A DNA stretch of 64,000 bases from contig OOIN01000007.1 of assembly GCA_900323505.1 (NCBI GenBank), forward strand, positions 992,001 through 1,056,000, written 5' to 3'. This stretch comes from Ustilago trichophora. Lineage: Eukaryota > Basidiomycota > Ustilaginomycetes > Ustilaginales > Ustilaginaceae. Below, piece by piece: positions 38,224 to 48,793 of the stretch (its first letter is position 1; the number at the start of each line of letters is the position of its first letter). The notes beneath the pieces are model-generated. The model did not search any database and had not been told where the DNA came from. It saw nothing but the letters and a program-made list of their open reading frames with translations. A program made the position numbers and the translations under genes.

Positions 38224-41200
38224 ATGAGTTCCACTTCTGCTGCTGGCGCCGTCGCCAGGATCGCGGCGCTTGCTTCCGCCACCTTGGTCAACATCGCTCC
38301 CTCCGGCAAGGCATCCACCTCTTCCTTCGCTTCCGTCGTTGACAAGGCCCTAGAGCTCAACGCACAGCTCGAGGTCGAGCAGCTCAACCAGCATGCCGAG
38401 CTTGGCTCCGTCCTCACCCAGCTCAAGCCCGCTGGCAACGGTCTCATCTCGGTTCTCTCTCACGCTCACCAGCAGACCTTCACCCGTCTCGTGCCACACC
38501 TTCCCAAGCTCGTCCAGACTCCCGTCGTCTTCCACGTCGCCAGCGCTGGCGAGCACAGCGATGTCATGGCTCTCCGCCAGTCTGGCCTCGTTCTCCTCCA
38601 CTCTTCCACCGCCGCTCAGGCTCACGACCACGCCCTTCTTGCCACCAAGATTGCCACCTCGGCCAAGCGCGCCGTTCTCCACTTTTTCGAGGACGTCTCT
38701 GGCCCCGTCGAGGAGGTGACCAACGTTGACCTTGCCTCCTTTATCGGCTCGGTTGCCGCTTCTTCCAGCACCGATGCTGCCAAGACCAACGGCGTCAATG
38801 GTCATGCCAACGGTGTCAACGGCGCCAACGGTCACACCAACGGTCACGCCAGCGCTGCTCCCAGCGAGGCTGGCCTCGATGACCTCGAGTCGGCCATCGA
38901 CGCAGCGTACGAGGATGTTGCCGAGCTGGTCGGCCACGCCGTCGAGCCCTTCCAGCTCGTCGGTGCTTCCGACGCTGCCAACCTCGCCGTTGTTCTTGGC
39001 GCTGGCTCCGAGATCCTTCAGGATTACACTGCCCCCCACAATGACTTGGCCGTCCTCGATATCCGTCTGGTTCGACCTTCGTTGCCACAGCGTTTGCTCG
39101 ACGTCATTCCCGCCGGCGTCAAGCATATCGCTGTCCTTGAGCAGAGCGTTCGCAGGACCACCAAGCTCGGCCCCCTCTTTGTCGATGTCGCCACCGCTTT
39201 CCAGGGCTCCGAGCGAGCTCTTCCCTCCACCTTTGTCAGCGGCATTCTTGGTCACATCGAGGACGGCGACAAGGCCGCCAAGGAGCTCGTCAAGGCGCTC
39301 GAGGCCCCCAAGCCAAAGCACGCTTTCGTTGTTGGTGATGTCAAGAAACTCGCCGCTCGTGCCCAGGCTGCTCCTGCAGCTGCCGCCTCGACTGGCCCCG
39401 TTCAGGTTCCCAAGCACGAGGAGGCTTACAACCTCATGCTCGAGCAAGTCTTTGCTGAGCGTCTTTCGGTCGTCAACTCGGCCAACGAGGAGTCCGACGA
39501 TCACCCAGCTGCTCGCAGCCCCGAGTACGCATTTGGTCAGGTCCTCGCCCACCTCGAGCAGCGTGACGAGCTTGTCCGTGCCGTCAACGACGTTCTCCGT
39601 GACGGTGCCGTTTCCACCGAGCTCCACGAGGCTCTCTCGCAGTGGCTCACTGCCAAGACCGATGCCAAGAAGAACGTCGCTGCCAGCAACAAAGTCGCTT
39701 CGCTCCTCCAGTCGACCGCCTCGGGCGCTGCCCTCGAGAAGATCAAATCGCTCTCTTCGCACCTGTCGCTCAAGAGCCGATGGATCGTCGGTAGCGATGC
39801 TTGGGCCTACGATGCCGGTATGGGTGGTGTTCACCACGTTATCGCCTCGGGTCGCAACGTCAACATGCTCATCTTTGACAGCGTCCCCTACACCAAGCGA
39901 GACGCACAGGCTGCCCACAAGCGCAAGAAGGACATTGCTCTCTACGCCATGAACTATGGCAACGTCTACGTTGCCAGCACTGCCATCTATGCCGACTACA
40001 CCCAGGTGCTCCACGCCCTCATGGAGGCTGACAAGTTTGACGGTCCTTCCGTCGTCCTCGCCTACGTACCTTACCGCACCGTCGATGCTCCTGCTCTCGA
40101 TGTTTTGCGTGAGACCAAGCTGGCTGTCGACTCTGGCTACTGGCCTCTCTTCCGCTGGGACCCCAGCGCCGAAGCTCGTGGCTCCGAGGTTTTCCGCCTC
40201 GATGGTGTGCGTCTGCGTGAGCAGCTCCAGCAGTTCCTCGACCGACAGAACTTGTTCACCACCCTGGTCAACTCGCGTCCTGAGCTCTCCTACGACATTG
40301 CCGCCTCGCAGGGCAACGCCCTCCGCGAGCTCCAGCGCCGCAAGGCCAAGGAGGCGTACGAGAAGATGCTTGGCTCGCTCGACGGCCCTCCTCTGCTCAT
40401 CCTCGTCGCCTCCGACGGTGGAAACGCCGAAAAGGTCGCCAAGAAGCTTGCTGTCCGCGCCAAGGCTCGTGGTGTCGCCGCTCGTCTTTTGACCATGGAT
40501 GACTACCCTGTGACTGAGGAGCTCAAGGATGAGAAGAACGTTGTCTTCCTCACCTCGACTGCCGGTCAGGGTGAGGCTCCGCAGAACGGTCGATTCACCT
40601 ACAAGGCTCTTCACGCCATGTCCGGTGCTGCTATCCCCGACACAGTCAACTACACCGTCTTTGCCATGGGTGACAGCCACTACTGGCCTCGTCCTGAGGA
40701 TGCTCACTACTACAACAAGCCCGGTAAGGACATCGATGTTCGTCTCGAGCAGCTCGGTGCCACCCGGATGGCTCCCATCGGTCTCGGAGACGACCAGGAC
40801 GCTGATGGCTACCAGACTGGCTACAAGATCTGGGAGCCTTTGCTCTGGAAGGCTCTCGGTGTCGACACGGTTGAGGTCAAGGAGGCCGAGCCCGAGCCCA
40901 TCACCAACGAGCACATGAAGATCGCCTCCAACTACCTCCGTGGTACCATCAAGGAGGGTCTCGAGGACACCTCGACCGGCGCCATTGCCGAGTCCGACAC
41001 TCAGCTCACCAAGTTCCACGGTACCTACATGCAGTACGACCGTGACACTTTGGAAGAGCGCAAGGCTGCTGGTCTCGAGCCTGCTTACAGCTTTATGATC
41101 CGTGCCCGTATCCCCGGTGGTGTGGTCACCCCCGAGCAGTGGCTCCAGCTCGACGATGTCGCCGAGAAGTACGGTAACCAGACCATCAAGATCACCACGC

Positions 41201-42696
41201 GTCAGACCATCCAGTACCACTGCATCATCAAGAGCAACCTCAAGGCTGCCATGCAGGGTATCAACAAGTCGATGCTCGACACCATCGCCGCCTGTGGTGA
41301 CGTCAACCGTAACGTCATGTGCTCGCCCAACCCCAACCTGAGCGAGCTCCACGAGGATGTCTTTGAGTTCTCCAAGTCGATCTCGGAGCACCTCCTGCCG
41401 CGCATGAACGCCTACCACGAGATCTGGCTCGACAAGGAGACCGACAGCTCCAAGCAGTTGCTGGTCGGCGGTGTGCTGCAGGACTACGAGCCGCTCTATG
41501 GCCCTTACTACCTGCCACGAAAATTCAAGATCGCCATTGCTGTGCCACCACGCAACGACACTGACTGCTTCGCCCACGACATTGGTCTGATTGCCATTGC
41601 CGACCCTGTGACCAAGCGCCTTGCTGGTTTCAACTTGGCTGTCGGTGGTGGTATGGGTGTCACTCACTCGATGAAGGCCACCTATCCGCGTCTCGGAAGC
41701 GTTATCGGTTTCGTGACCCCCGAGCAGACCCTCGATGCTTGCCGTATCGTCATGCTCATCCAGCGTGACACTGGTAACCGTGCCAACCGTAAGCAGGCTC
41801 GTCTGAAGTATACCATCGACAAGCACTGGGGTGGTGCCGACAACTTCAAGGCCGAGGTTGAGCGTCGTCTTGGCTACAAGCTCGCCGAGCCCAAGCCGTA
41901 CAAGTTTGAGACCAACACCGACCACTACGGCTGGACTCAGGACTACAAGGGCAACTACCACTGCACGCTCTGGCTCGAGAACGGCCGTGTCAGGGACGAG
42001 GCCGGCGACCCCTTCCGCACGGGTTTGCGCGAGCTCTGCAAGATTCACAAGGGTAACTTCCGCCTCACGCCGAACCAGCACATTATCGTGTCGGACATCA
42101 AGCCCGAGGACAAGGACACCATCGACGCTCATCTTCGCAAGTACAAGATGAACAACTGGGAGCACTCTGGTGTCAAGCTCAGCGCCAGTGCTTGTGTCGC
42201 TTTCCCCACCTGTGGTCTTGCCATGGCCGAGTCGGAGCGATACCTCCCCTTGCTCATGGACAAGGTCGAGGCCATCTTTGAGGCCAACGGATTGAGGAGC
42301 ACCGATACCGTCTTCCGTATGTCTGGTTGTGCCAACGGATGCTCTCGTCCCTGGATGGCCGAGGCTGGTTTCGTCGGTAAGGCGCCCGGTCAGTATGTCA
42401 TGACTCTTGGTGGCTCGCACAACGGTACTCGTCTGTCCAAGATCTACCGCGAGTCGGTCGACGAGAAGGAGATCCTCGAGATCATGAACAAGCTCGTTCC
42501 CCAGTACGCCCAGAACCGTATCGAGGGCGAGAGCTTTGGTGACTATGTCATCAGAGCCGGCATCATCAAGCCTACCACCTCGGGTATGGCCTTCTACGAG
42601 GACATGTGCCCCTCGGACGTCGTTCCTCCTTCGGCGGCGGCGAAGAAGGGCCCTGCTCAGGCTACTGAGCACTACGACCGTGCTTCTTCCGCATAA
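38224..42696 (+). CDS. MET5: Sulfite reductase (NADPH) hemoprotein beta subunit
   Basis: This 1490-residue intronless enzyme reduces sulfite to sulfide in sulfate assimilation, with a separate flavoprotein alpha subunit. Fungal Met5 architecture is present. The N-terminal region is related to pyruvate-ferredoxin oxidoreductase (about 1-690, including a VNGHANGVNGANGHTNGH linker). A flavodoxin-like domain follows (about 720-870: LLILVASDGGNAEKVAKKLA, FLTSTAGQGEAPQNGRF). The C-terminal half is the siroheme/4Fe-4S reductase (ITTRQTIQYHCIIKSNLKAA, CGDVNRNVMCSPNP, FNLAVGGGMGVTHS). The cluster cysteines are Cys1324 and Cys1330 (SACVAFPTCGLAM) and Cys1369 and Cys1373 (RMSGCANGCSRPW), spaced 6, 39 and 4, exactly as I recall for E. 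coli CysI. The start is ATG 38224; 18 earlier codons open only from a TTG. Strong codon bias suggests high expression. Confidence 0.95.
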   Translation: MSSTSAAGAVARIAALASATLVNIAPSGKASTSSFASVVDKALELNAQLEVEQLNQHAELGSVLTQLKPAGNGLISVLSHAHQQTFTRLVPHLPKLVQTPVVFHVASAGEHSDVMALRQSGLVLLHSSTAAQAHDHALLATKIATSAKRAVLHFFEDVSGPVEEVTNVDLASFIGSVAASSSTDAAKTNGVNGHANGVNGANGHTNGHASAAPSEAGLDDLESAIDAAYEDVAELVGHAVEPFQLVGASDAANLAVVLGAGSEILQDYTAPHNDLAVLDIRLVRPSLPQRLLDVIPAGVKHIAVLEQSVRRTTKLGPLFVDVATAFQGSERALPSTFVSGILGHIEDGDKAAKELVKALEAPKPKHAFVVGDVKKLAARAQAAPAAAASTGPVQVPKHEEAYNLMLEQVFAERLSVVNSANEESDDHPAARSPEYAFGQVLAHLEQRDELVRAVNDVLRDGAVSTELHEALSQWLTAKTDAKKNVAASNKVASLLQSTASGAALEKIKSLSSHLSLKSRWIVGSDAWAYDAGMGGVHHVIASGRNVNMLIFDSVPYTKRDAQAAHKRKKDIALYAMNYGNVYVASTAIYADYTQVLHALMEADKFDGPSVVLAYVPYRTVDAPALDVLRETKLAVDSGYWPLFRWDPSAEARGSEVFRLDGVRLREQLQQFLDRQNLFTTLVNSRPELSYDIAASQGNALRELQRRKAKEAYEKMLGSLDGPPLLILVASDGGNAEKVAKKLAVRAKARGVAARLLTMDDYPVTEELKDEKNVVFLTSTAGQGEAPQNGRFTYKALHAMSGAAIPDTVNYTVFAMGDSHYWPRPEDAHYYNKPGKDIDVRLEQLGATRMAPIGLGDDQDADGYQTGYKIWEPLLWKALGVDTVEVKEAEPEPITNEHMKIASNYLRGTIKEGLEDTSTGAIAESDTQLTKFHGTYMQYDRDTLEERKAAGLEPAYSFMIRARIPGGVVTPEQWLQLDDVAEKYGNQTIKITTRQTIQYHCIIKSNLKAAMQGINKSMLDTIAACGDVNRNVMCSPNPNLSELHEDVFEFSKSISEHLLPRMNAYHEIWLDKETDSSKQLLVGGVLQDYEPLYGPYYLPRKFKIAIAVPPRNDTDCFAHDIGLIAIADPVTKRLAGFNLAVGGGMGVTHSMKATYPRLGSVIGFVTPEQTLDACRIVMLIQRDTGNRANRKQARLKYTIDKHWGGADNFKAEVERRLGYKLAEPKPYKFETNTDHYGWTQDYKGNYHCTLWLENGRVRDEAGDPFRTGLRELCKIHKGNFRLTPNQHIIVSDIKPEDKDTIDAHLRKYKMNNWEHSGVKLSASACVAFPTCGLAMAESERYLPLLMDKVEAIFEANGLRSTDTVFRMSGCANGCSRPWMAEAGFVGKAPGQYVMTLGGSHNGTRLSKIYRESVDEKEILEIMNKLVPQYAQNRIEGESFGDYVIRAGIIKPTTSGMAFYEDMCPSDVVPPSAAAKKGPAQATEHYDRASSA

Positions 42697-43166
42697 TTAA
42701 TCCCCTTTCCTCTCGTTCACTATATCAAAATAATATCCAAAGATAAAGGTCTCAACACTCTTGTCTGCACACTTCCTCTTGCTCACACGCTGTTTTATGC
42801 TTCTCTTTAGGGAATCTGGTTCTGTATATGACGCTCATGCTTCGGGTGTCCACTTTCTCGTGTCTTTTTGTTTTCTCAATCATAGATCGGTTCAATGTTT
42901 TTTTTTTTTTTTTTTTTTTTTCTTGTCAGAATATCGTGTGTCAGAATAATGTCCCTCCTCCCCATCACGACAGGTTACGCTGGGCGAAAGCATGCTATGG
43001 TGCAGTTCTATTTGAAGCACGGACTGTCTCTGGATGACACTTGGTCAGGGGACACTTTTGGCCAACTCGATTTGTGGCAAAAGGTGTATGTATTGTTTGA
43101 ATGAGTGATTGTCTATATTAGCAAAGCATGTATCTGTGTGTTAATCTGGGCAATGATTTAGTGATT
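42697..43166. other. Convergent 3' flanks with T24 run
   Basis: 470 bases between the sulfite reductase and HAD phosphatase stops. It contains a run of 24 T (42898-42921) and no gene. Confidence 0.5.
42898..42921. repeat. T24 homopolymer
   Basis: 24 consecutive T, about 200 bases after the sulfite reductase stop. Confidence 0.9.
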
Positions 43167-44000
43167 TTAAGAGCTGGCGTTGATCTTTGGATCGTTTTCC
43201 TTTTGAATTTGCAAAGCCAATGTTGAGATTCCTTTTGCCTCGCCCTTTTCGGGTTCTTCGGCGTGAATGGTCAAGATCAAACCAGTGCCGTCCTGTTTCC
43301 ACTTTGCGGATACGCTTCGGAGATCTTCGACGATGAAATCTGCCTCTTCCTTTTGCATCTTTTCGCCATCGTGAGTTGTTCGGAGGGCGAGAGTCTTTGC
43401 TCCGGCACGCTTGCCTGCACGAAGTCCTGGGGGTGCATCTTCGACTACGAGACAGCGGGTGATGTCCTTGTTGGATTTTTCGGCTCCCAGAAGGTAAGGT
43501 TGCGGATCGGGCTTACCACGTGTGCAAAGATCGGAGGTGATGAATACCTTGGGTTGCTCGCTGACTCCAGAGGCGGCGAAGCCTTGCTGGGCGTAGGCTT
43601 TTGTTGCGCTAGTGACAATGGCCCATCCGTGGTTGTTGTTTTGGAGGGCGGTAGCGGGTCGTGAGTCGTTGATCTGGGCAAGGAGCTCTTTGGCACCAGG
43701 CATAGCGACGATGCTTCCTCCAGCTCCCTTGGCTGCATTTTCCTTGGCAACGACGAGAATGTTGGATTCGAATCGCTCAACTTCAGCAGGGATCTCCGAG
43801 TCCGGAATGGAAGGGATGAATCGTTTCAAGTTTTCGACGGTGCGGTAGCCGTGACATGTCTGCATGACAAAGTCAAGATCGAGATCGTACTGATGGGCAA
43901 ACGAGGCCCAAGTGGCATTGACGGCAGGGGTAGAGTCGATCAGGGTACCATCCATGTCGAACAGGATGGTGTCGACTTCGACGGTGACTGTCTTGACCAT
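43167..44000 (-). CDS. HAD-family phosphatase, glycerol-3-phosphatase/2-deoxyglucose-6-phosphatase type
   Basis: A 277-residue cytosolic HAD hydrolase resembling yeast Gpp1/Rhr2 and Dog1/2. It probably dephosphorylates a small sugar or polyol phosphate; glycerol 3-phosphate for osmolyte glycerol is a good guess. Motif I is FDMDGTLIDST (nucleophile Asp15, acid/base Asp17). The cap domain has FVMQTCHGYRTVENLKRF, close to the Gpp HISHGWRT segment. Motif II is AIVTSATKAYA, motif III lies in TRGKPDPQPYLLGAEK, and motif IV is CLVVEDAPPGLRAGKRAGAKTLAL. The length fits (Gpp1 is 250). The C-terminal 35 residues are extra. The start ATG at 44000 is clear. A 31-base G run lies 122 bases upstream of the ATG. 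Confidence 0.87.
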   Translation of the reverse strand: MVKTVTVEVDTILFDMDGTLIDSTPAVNATWASFAHQYDLDLDFVMQTCHGYRTVENLKRFIPSIPDSEIPAEVERFESNILVVAKENAAKGAGGSIVAMPGAKELLAQINDSRPATALQNNNHGWAIVTSATKAYAQQGFAASGVSEQPKVFITSDLCTRGKPDPQPYLLGAEKSNKDITRCLVVEDAPPGLRAGKRAGAKTLALRTTHDGEKMQKEEADFIVEDLRSVSAKWKQDGTGLILTIHAEEPEKGEAKGISTLALQIQKENDPKINASS

Positions 44001-44121
44001 TTTAGCAGAGGTGAGAAAAAAAGGTGGTTCCGTGTTGATCTAGCGAGACAGAGATGGAGCAATGTGTAAAGATGGTGGTGATCCTCTCGAAAGGAACAAA
44101 AATGAGCTACGATGGCGAAAT

Positions 44122-44152
<31 letters not shown>
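44122..44152. repeat. G31 homopolymer
   Basis: 31 consecutive G on the plus strand, so C31 on the coding strand of the HAD phosphatase. It lies between a TATATA-like element (44183-44188) and the ATG (44000), near the expected transcription start. Confidence 0.9.
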
Positions 44153-44154
<2 letters not shown>

Positions 44155-44707
44155 AGGTGAGAACGAAACCTGATGGCGTGCGTATATACTCGGAAAAGAA
44201 AGGGTTTGTCCAATAGCGACTGAGAAGAAACCGATGTTGCTATCACATTGCATCGGCTAAATGCGAGAATTGCGAATCTTCAAAGTCTCCCGAACCGCGC
44301 CCAACTGAGAGCCGTCTTCTGTACGCCGCCCACGTTGACCATCCGAACTCCAGAAAAAACAGAAAGCATCACAACGTGCCCGCCGTAACTTCCATAACAC
44401 TCAATCCGCCCACCTTGGACCTTGTCCATCTTTGGGATCACGAACTCATTAAAGTCATCTCTTTGACTTAAGTTGATCACCTTTTGCGAACGACGGTCGA
44501 AACTTGAACATGTGACTCGTCGCAGCTTCGAATGCGCCACACACACACACACCCACCCACCGCGCCGGCAGAAAACATCGCCGGGGTGACCGATAGTTGC
44601 CAAATAGTTCGGCGTATTCTCGGTTGCCATGTCGAGGGATTTGGCATCTTGTTGTCGGAATGATGATGATGCCCGGTCAATTTCAGAGCGCCGGAGGAAC
44701 CTGGAGG

Positions 44708-44752
44708 TCCAGGCAGTCCAGGCAGTCCAGGTTCTCCAGGCTCTCCAGGCTC
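44708..44752. repeat. Five 9-base TCCAGG(C/T)NN repeats, collagen-like when translated
   Basis: Five tandem 9-mers (TCCAGGCAG twice, TCCAGGTTC, TCCAGGCTC twice). One plus-strand frame reads PGS repeats; a minus-strand frame reads GEP/GLP repeats. Neither frame has an ATG-started gene around it. The units resemble the repeat DNA of the collagen-like gene at 49.3-49.8 kb. Confidence 0.75.
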
Positions 44753-46568
44753 TCCATGAGCTGCTCTTTCTTCATTTTTTGTGGCCGGTGGCTGGTGGCT
44801 TACAGACGGCAAATTTAATCGCCGACTCGGGGCATTCTCGGACACTGATGATCTAACAGAATCACATTCACATTTCTTTCGGCGTCTTTGCTGTCGTTGC
44901 CAGTCTTCGACGGCGCCTCATTAGAGATGGGCGCACGATTCGGGGAAGCAATATGACATGGTGTATCCGCGATTGTCGTATCAGGTCTTTATAAATATCA
45001 TTGTAGAGAGATCGAAGAGGACGAAGGGAGGAGGCTACACAGAGCTATCTGTGACGTTGCGACTCGCGAATCGACTGGGGTGGAGCGAGAGCGCCGATTC
45101 GAAGGAAATCGGCGATAAATTTTCTGTCGTGACGGAACCGAGCCAATTTTTTCGACAAATTTCTTCTCACGTGACAAATTGAGTAAAACTATACGTCTGC
45201 CTCGAGGCCACTTTGACTACAGCCAAATTCTCGCCCTTTTGCCAGAGTGGAAATTTCTGAGGCAGCAGCCTGCACTATGGGTGCTAAATTTCCTCGAGTG
45301 TTAGTGACAATTCGGAAGCGAAGCAAGTTTTGGCCGTGTGAGCAAAGAGTTGAGGGAATTGAGTGACTGAGGGCGAGACAGTTTGGGTGCGTGGCTGGCT
45401 ATTGAGAATTCTTGGGCTGGGCAGCACTGTGGGTTGAGCAAACAGAGACGCGCTTGCTCGCCATCACATTCCTCTTTCCCTCATCTTCGACCATCTCCAC
45501 CCCCTCAAGATCATATCAAAGTACGTATCCGGCATCAGCAAACACAGTATACCAGCACTGTCAGTAATGTACGGCAGAAAAGACAAGCAACTGGATCAGC
45601 ACAGCATCGACATTTGGATACAGCAAAGTGACAGCACAACACACAACAGTCGACACACAGATATCGCCGAAAGATCTCACAGCATCAATCGACAATCGCA
45701 GCATAGGACGCATCTTTGATCTGCTACACAGGAAGTGGAATCGCAACGACATCGTTCATTGCACACTTTCAGGCCGGAAGGATTACAGACAGGATTCGCA
45801 TCTAGATGATGCATGAACTGCACCGGACAAGTCGGAATATACTGGAAAGAATCGTCCGCCGCATTTCATTGCAATCATGGTTTCCTGCTTCTTTCGGCTG
45901 TCATGATCGCTCGAGTTGCAGATGTATCGTATCTGAGCATCTGGTCCAATACTGGATGTTGTCTCCCAAACTGCAACGTGGATCGATGCACACTCTGCTC
46001 ATGATCTTGCGTGCATCTGCAGCGGTCGGTATGCCACCTGTGCAAGCAATGGAATCCGCGCGCGAGGTTTCAGCAAGGGTCCGGCTCCGTACTTGGGTCG
46101 CAACCTTTGCATCAAAACCGCAGTGTTGGAACGGACTTGTCGTAGGATAAACAGCGGGCTCCAGCAAAGAAGTTCAGCTGGATCTGGACGTTTCAGGCCC
46201 ATGACCATCTGATTCAACAACGTACTTTCAGATCACCGCAACTTGCGCCAATGTCCCGAGGCTACACCACAGTTCCTCGTCCAAATCTTTCCACCACGTC
46301 ACTAGCCACACAAGGTTGCTATCGACCTGCACCGACAATCGCCTTGCTCTTTTTTGCTGTCTCTGGCAACAAATTGCGCCTAGATCAAAAAACCGAACCG
46401 GTTCTGTCACGCTGCTGCAAATCCAACTGCTGTCTTTTGTCTCTGCCGCGAAATTTCAGATTGCAGAAATTGTAGATACACGAGAACTGACTTTTTCTTC
46501 TTTTTCCTCCCAATTCCACTCCGACCCCCAACTCTACCTATCACAAACATCTCGTTCCAACACAAAAG

Positions 46569-47198
46569 ATGGCCGTGAAGCACAACAACATCCTTCACAA
46601 CAACCACTTCCGCAAGGACTGGCAGCGTCGGGTCAAGGTCTGGTTCGACCAGCCCGGTGCCAAGAAGAGGAGACGCACTGCTCGTGAGGCCAAGGCTGCC
46701 AAGCTCGGTCTCCGACCCGTCCAGCCCCTCCGCCCCGCTGTCCGATGCCCCACCCTCCGATACAACACCAAGGTCCGCTCCGGCCGTGGTTTCACCATTG
46801 AGGAGGTCAAGAAGGCCGGCCTCGGCAAGAAGTACGCCCGCTCGGTCGGCATCCCCGTTGACCACCGTCGCCGCAACAAGTCCGAGGAGAGCCTCAAGCT
46901 CAACGTTGAGCGCATCCAGGCTTACCAGAGCCGCCTCGTGGTCATCCCCAAGCTGACCAAGAAGAACAAGGACAAGAAGGTCGACCTTTCCAACGTCGAG
47001 GCTGTCCGCCAGGTTTCGGCCGTCATCCCCCTCCCTGCTGCCACCGAGGCCGAGAAGCCCCGTGCCATCACCGCCGAGGAGAAGGCCTTCAACGCCTACG
47101 AGACACTCCGCAAGGCTCGTGGTACCCACCGTGCCACCGGCAAGGTCCAGGCCCGTATCGCAAAGAAGGAGGAGGAGGCCGCCAACGCCAAGAAGTAA
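46569..47198 (+). CDS. RPL13: 60S ribosomal protein L13 (eL13)
   Basis: A complete 209-residue eL13, a structural protein of the large ribosomal subunit. The N-terminus MAVKHNNILHNNHFRKDWQ followed by RVKVWFDQPGAKKRRR is invariant in the family. It continues with LRPVQPLRPAVRCPTLRYN, GRGFTIEEVKKAGL and ARSVGIPVDHRRRNKSEESL, ending in a Lys/Glu/Ala tail. The coding sequence is intronless with extreme C-ending codon use, as expected of a highly expressed gene. The ATG at 46569 follows a pyrimidine-rich leader. Many fungal ribosomal genes have introns near the start; here any intron would have to be in the 5' UTR. Confidence 0.97.
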   Translation: MAVKHNNILHNNHFRKDWQRRVKVWFDQPGAKKRRRTAREAKAAKLGLRPVQPLRPAVRCPTLRYNTKVRSGRGFTIEEVKKAGLGKKYARSVGIPVDHRRRNKSEESLKLNVERIQAYQSRLVVIPKLTKKNKDKKVDLSNVEAVRQVSAVIPLPAATEAEKPRAITAEEKAFNAYETLRKARGTHRATGKVQARIAKKEEEAANAKK

Positions 47199-47514
47199 AC
47201 AGCTTTACTGTCTCGTTCAGTCTAAGTTTGTTTCTTGTTTGGTTCTTGTTGCAATCCCTTTCTTCCGGCTTTGATACTCTGCATTTCCTCATTCACACAT
47301 TTGGGGGAATTGCAAATTCTCTCACTCATGTCACATACACCCCATCTTTGCCCGACACCGCCGTCTTCTTCGACTCTAATCTCTTGGTCATGACTCGTGC
47401 GGTGAAAGGTTGATGCCGGTTCCAGCTCATTCAATGATGATCTTCTGGCTAAGCCACAAGACATCTGTGTACTTTCTGCATTTCACACCCTTGCGTTGCT
47501 TCACAACGTAAAAC

Positions 47515-47545
47515 CTCTCTCTCTCTCACACACACACACACACCA
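47515..47545. repeat. (CT)n(CA)n microsatellite
   Basis: A compound dinucleotide run in the RPL13 3' flank. Confidence 0.8.
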
Positions 47546-48632
47546 CACCCCCCAAAAAATCTAAAGAGATGATTCTACGCTACTGTAACTAGGATGAAGG
47601 CGGCCTGAATGCTGTGTTACGTTCACATTGAGGGGTTGGCGTCAACTTGGGCGAGACTGTCTGCAAACCAAATTCGAGGCACGTCCCTTGCCACTAGAAC
47701 GTCAATGTGATTGCGACATGATGAAGAGTTGGCCGATAAAGTGCGGGTTTGGAAACGTTGTTCTCACCAGAGATCGCTTCCTATTGACCCTTTTCAACTC
47801 GGTTTGTAGCGCTCGGAGCATTTCGAGCGATCAAAGTGTGTCAGGTTGGGCTGCTGGTGGGACGATGTCCCGATTTTCGATGAACAAATGAAGTGTAGGA
47901 CATGCACACGCACGAACCTATCATCCTAGCCTGCTGATCAGCCTCTTTTTTTTTTTTTTTTTCTTTTTCTTTTTTTTCTTACCGTATCAATCTGTTCTTT
48001 TGGTGTCTGTCCCTCACTTCATATCAAACCCAGCCATCGTTCGCACGCAGGGTTGGCGTTGGCAAAGTCACTTCATTTTCGTGCTTCGGATCTTTGCTCA
48101 TCGCGCGGCTCCACCACGGACAAAACTCAATACGGTGGTAACAACAACATTTCGAAACCGATACCAAAAACACAATAACGTCCCTATACAACATCGAGAT
48201 GAACAACGATCAAGGCACGATCCCGACGACTTTTAAAACATCTAGATGGATCGAAGGATCTTGTGAGAATTGGGCTCCCTCGCTCCGTTGATGTCTGTCT
48301 TTTGAGATACACTGAACTCTACTTTGCTTTTATCCAGCGCTTTGGTGTCGTTTTGGCGGACACAAGTTGAAAGAAACATACAAGAGTCAATAATGTGTAC
48401 ACATTGGTTTGCAGAGGACTGTGGGGGTTCAAGAATGCATGCTCTCAAAGCAGCCGCGATAACTTGGACATTGTAAACTGTGGATTACTGAGGTTGCAAC
48501 TTCTGGTCCGAACTAGGTGTCAACTAATCAAATGAAGTCGAGAAGCGTTGTCAACCGTTGTTCCCTTTTTAGCTACTTCTGACCCCCCTGTCTCTGTGCT
48601 GTGTGTGGGTTGGAACAGCGTGCAAAAGATGG

Positions 48633-48640
48633 TATATAAT
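48633..48640 (+). promoter_or_regulatory. Probable TATA box of the collagen-like gene
   Basis: TATATAAT lies 154-161 bases before the ATG at 48794. It is followed by a strongly pyrimidine-rich leader (48660-48770), consistent with a regulated TATA-containing promoter. Confidence 0.5.
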
Positions 48641-48793
48641 ACCTCGCCTCTTCGGATCCAAACCCCTTTTCTTCGCCCTCGTCACGATCTTCCCTTTCCT
48701 TCCCCCTTTTCCCCCCCTCCCACCTTCTTTTCTACAACTTTCGCCTCCCTTATACGTTCTCTATTCAAGACGAAATTTTGGGAAGCTGCAATC

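Larger units (their letters stand above)
44001..46568. other. 2.6 kb gene-free stretch between HAD phosphatase and RPL13
   Basis: It contains the G31 tract, a TATATA-like element (44183-44188), the collagen-like 9-base repeat (44708-44752), a CA run (44532-44550) and a TCACGTGA palindrome (45167-45174). The pyrimidine-rich RPL13 leader is near 46495-46560. Candidate splice donors such as GTACGT at 45521 could mark a 5'-UTR intron of RPL13, but I cannot fix an acceptor. Confidence 0.4.
47199..48793. other. 1.6 kb gene-free stretch upstream of the collagen-like gene
   Basis: It contains a (CT)n(CA)n microsatellite (47515-47545), a TACTGTAACTAG motif (47581-47592), T-rich runs (47946-47979) and the TATA box at 48633. 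No gene was recognised. Confidence 0.45.

Noticed and set aside
38350..42672. A 1440-codon minus-strand ORF antisense to sulfite reductase
   Set aside because: It mirrors the sulfite reductase gene, whose strong C-ending codon bias removes stops from the opposite strand. It is Val/Leu/Gly-rich with no recognisable domain, whereas the plus strand has every expected motif.
46407..47129. A 240-codon minus-strand ORF antisense to RPL13
   Set aside because: Shadow of the highly biased eL13 gene. Its Leu/Gly/Glu-rich sequence is an artefact of the complementary codons.
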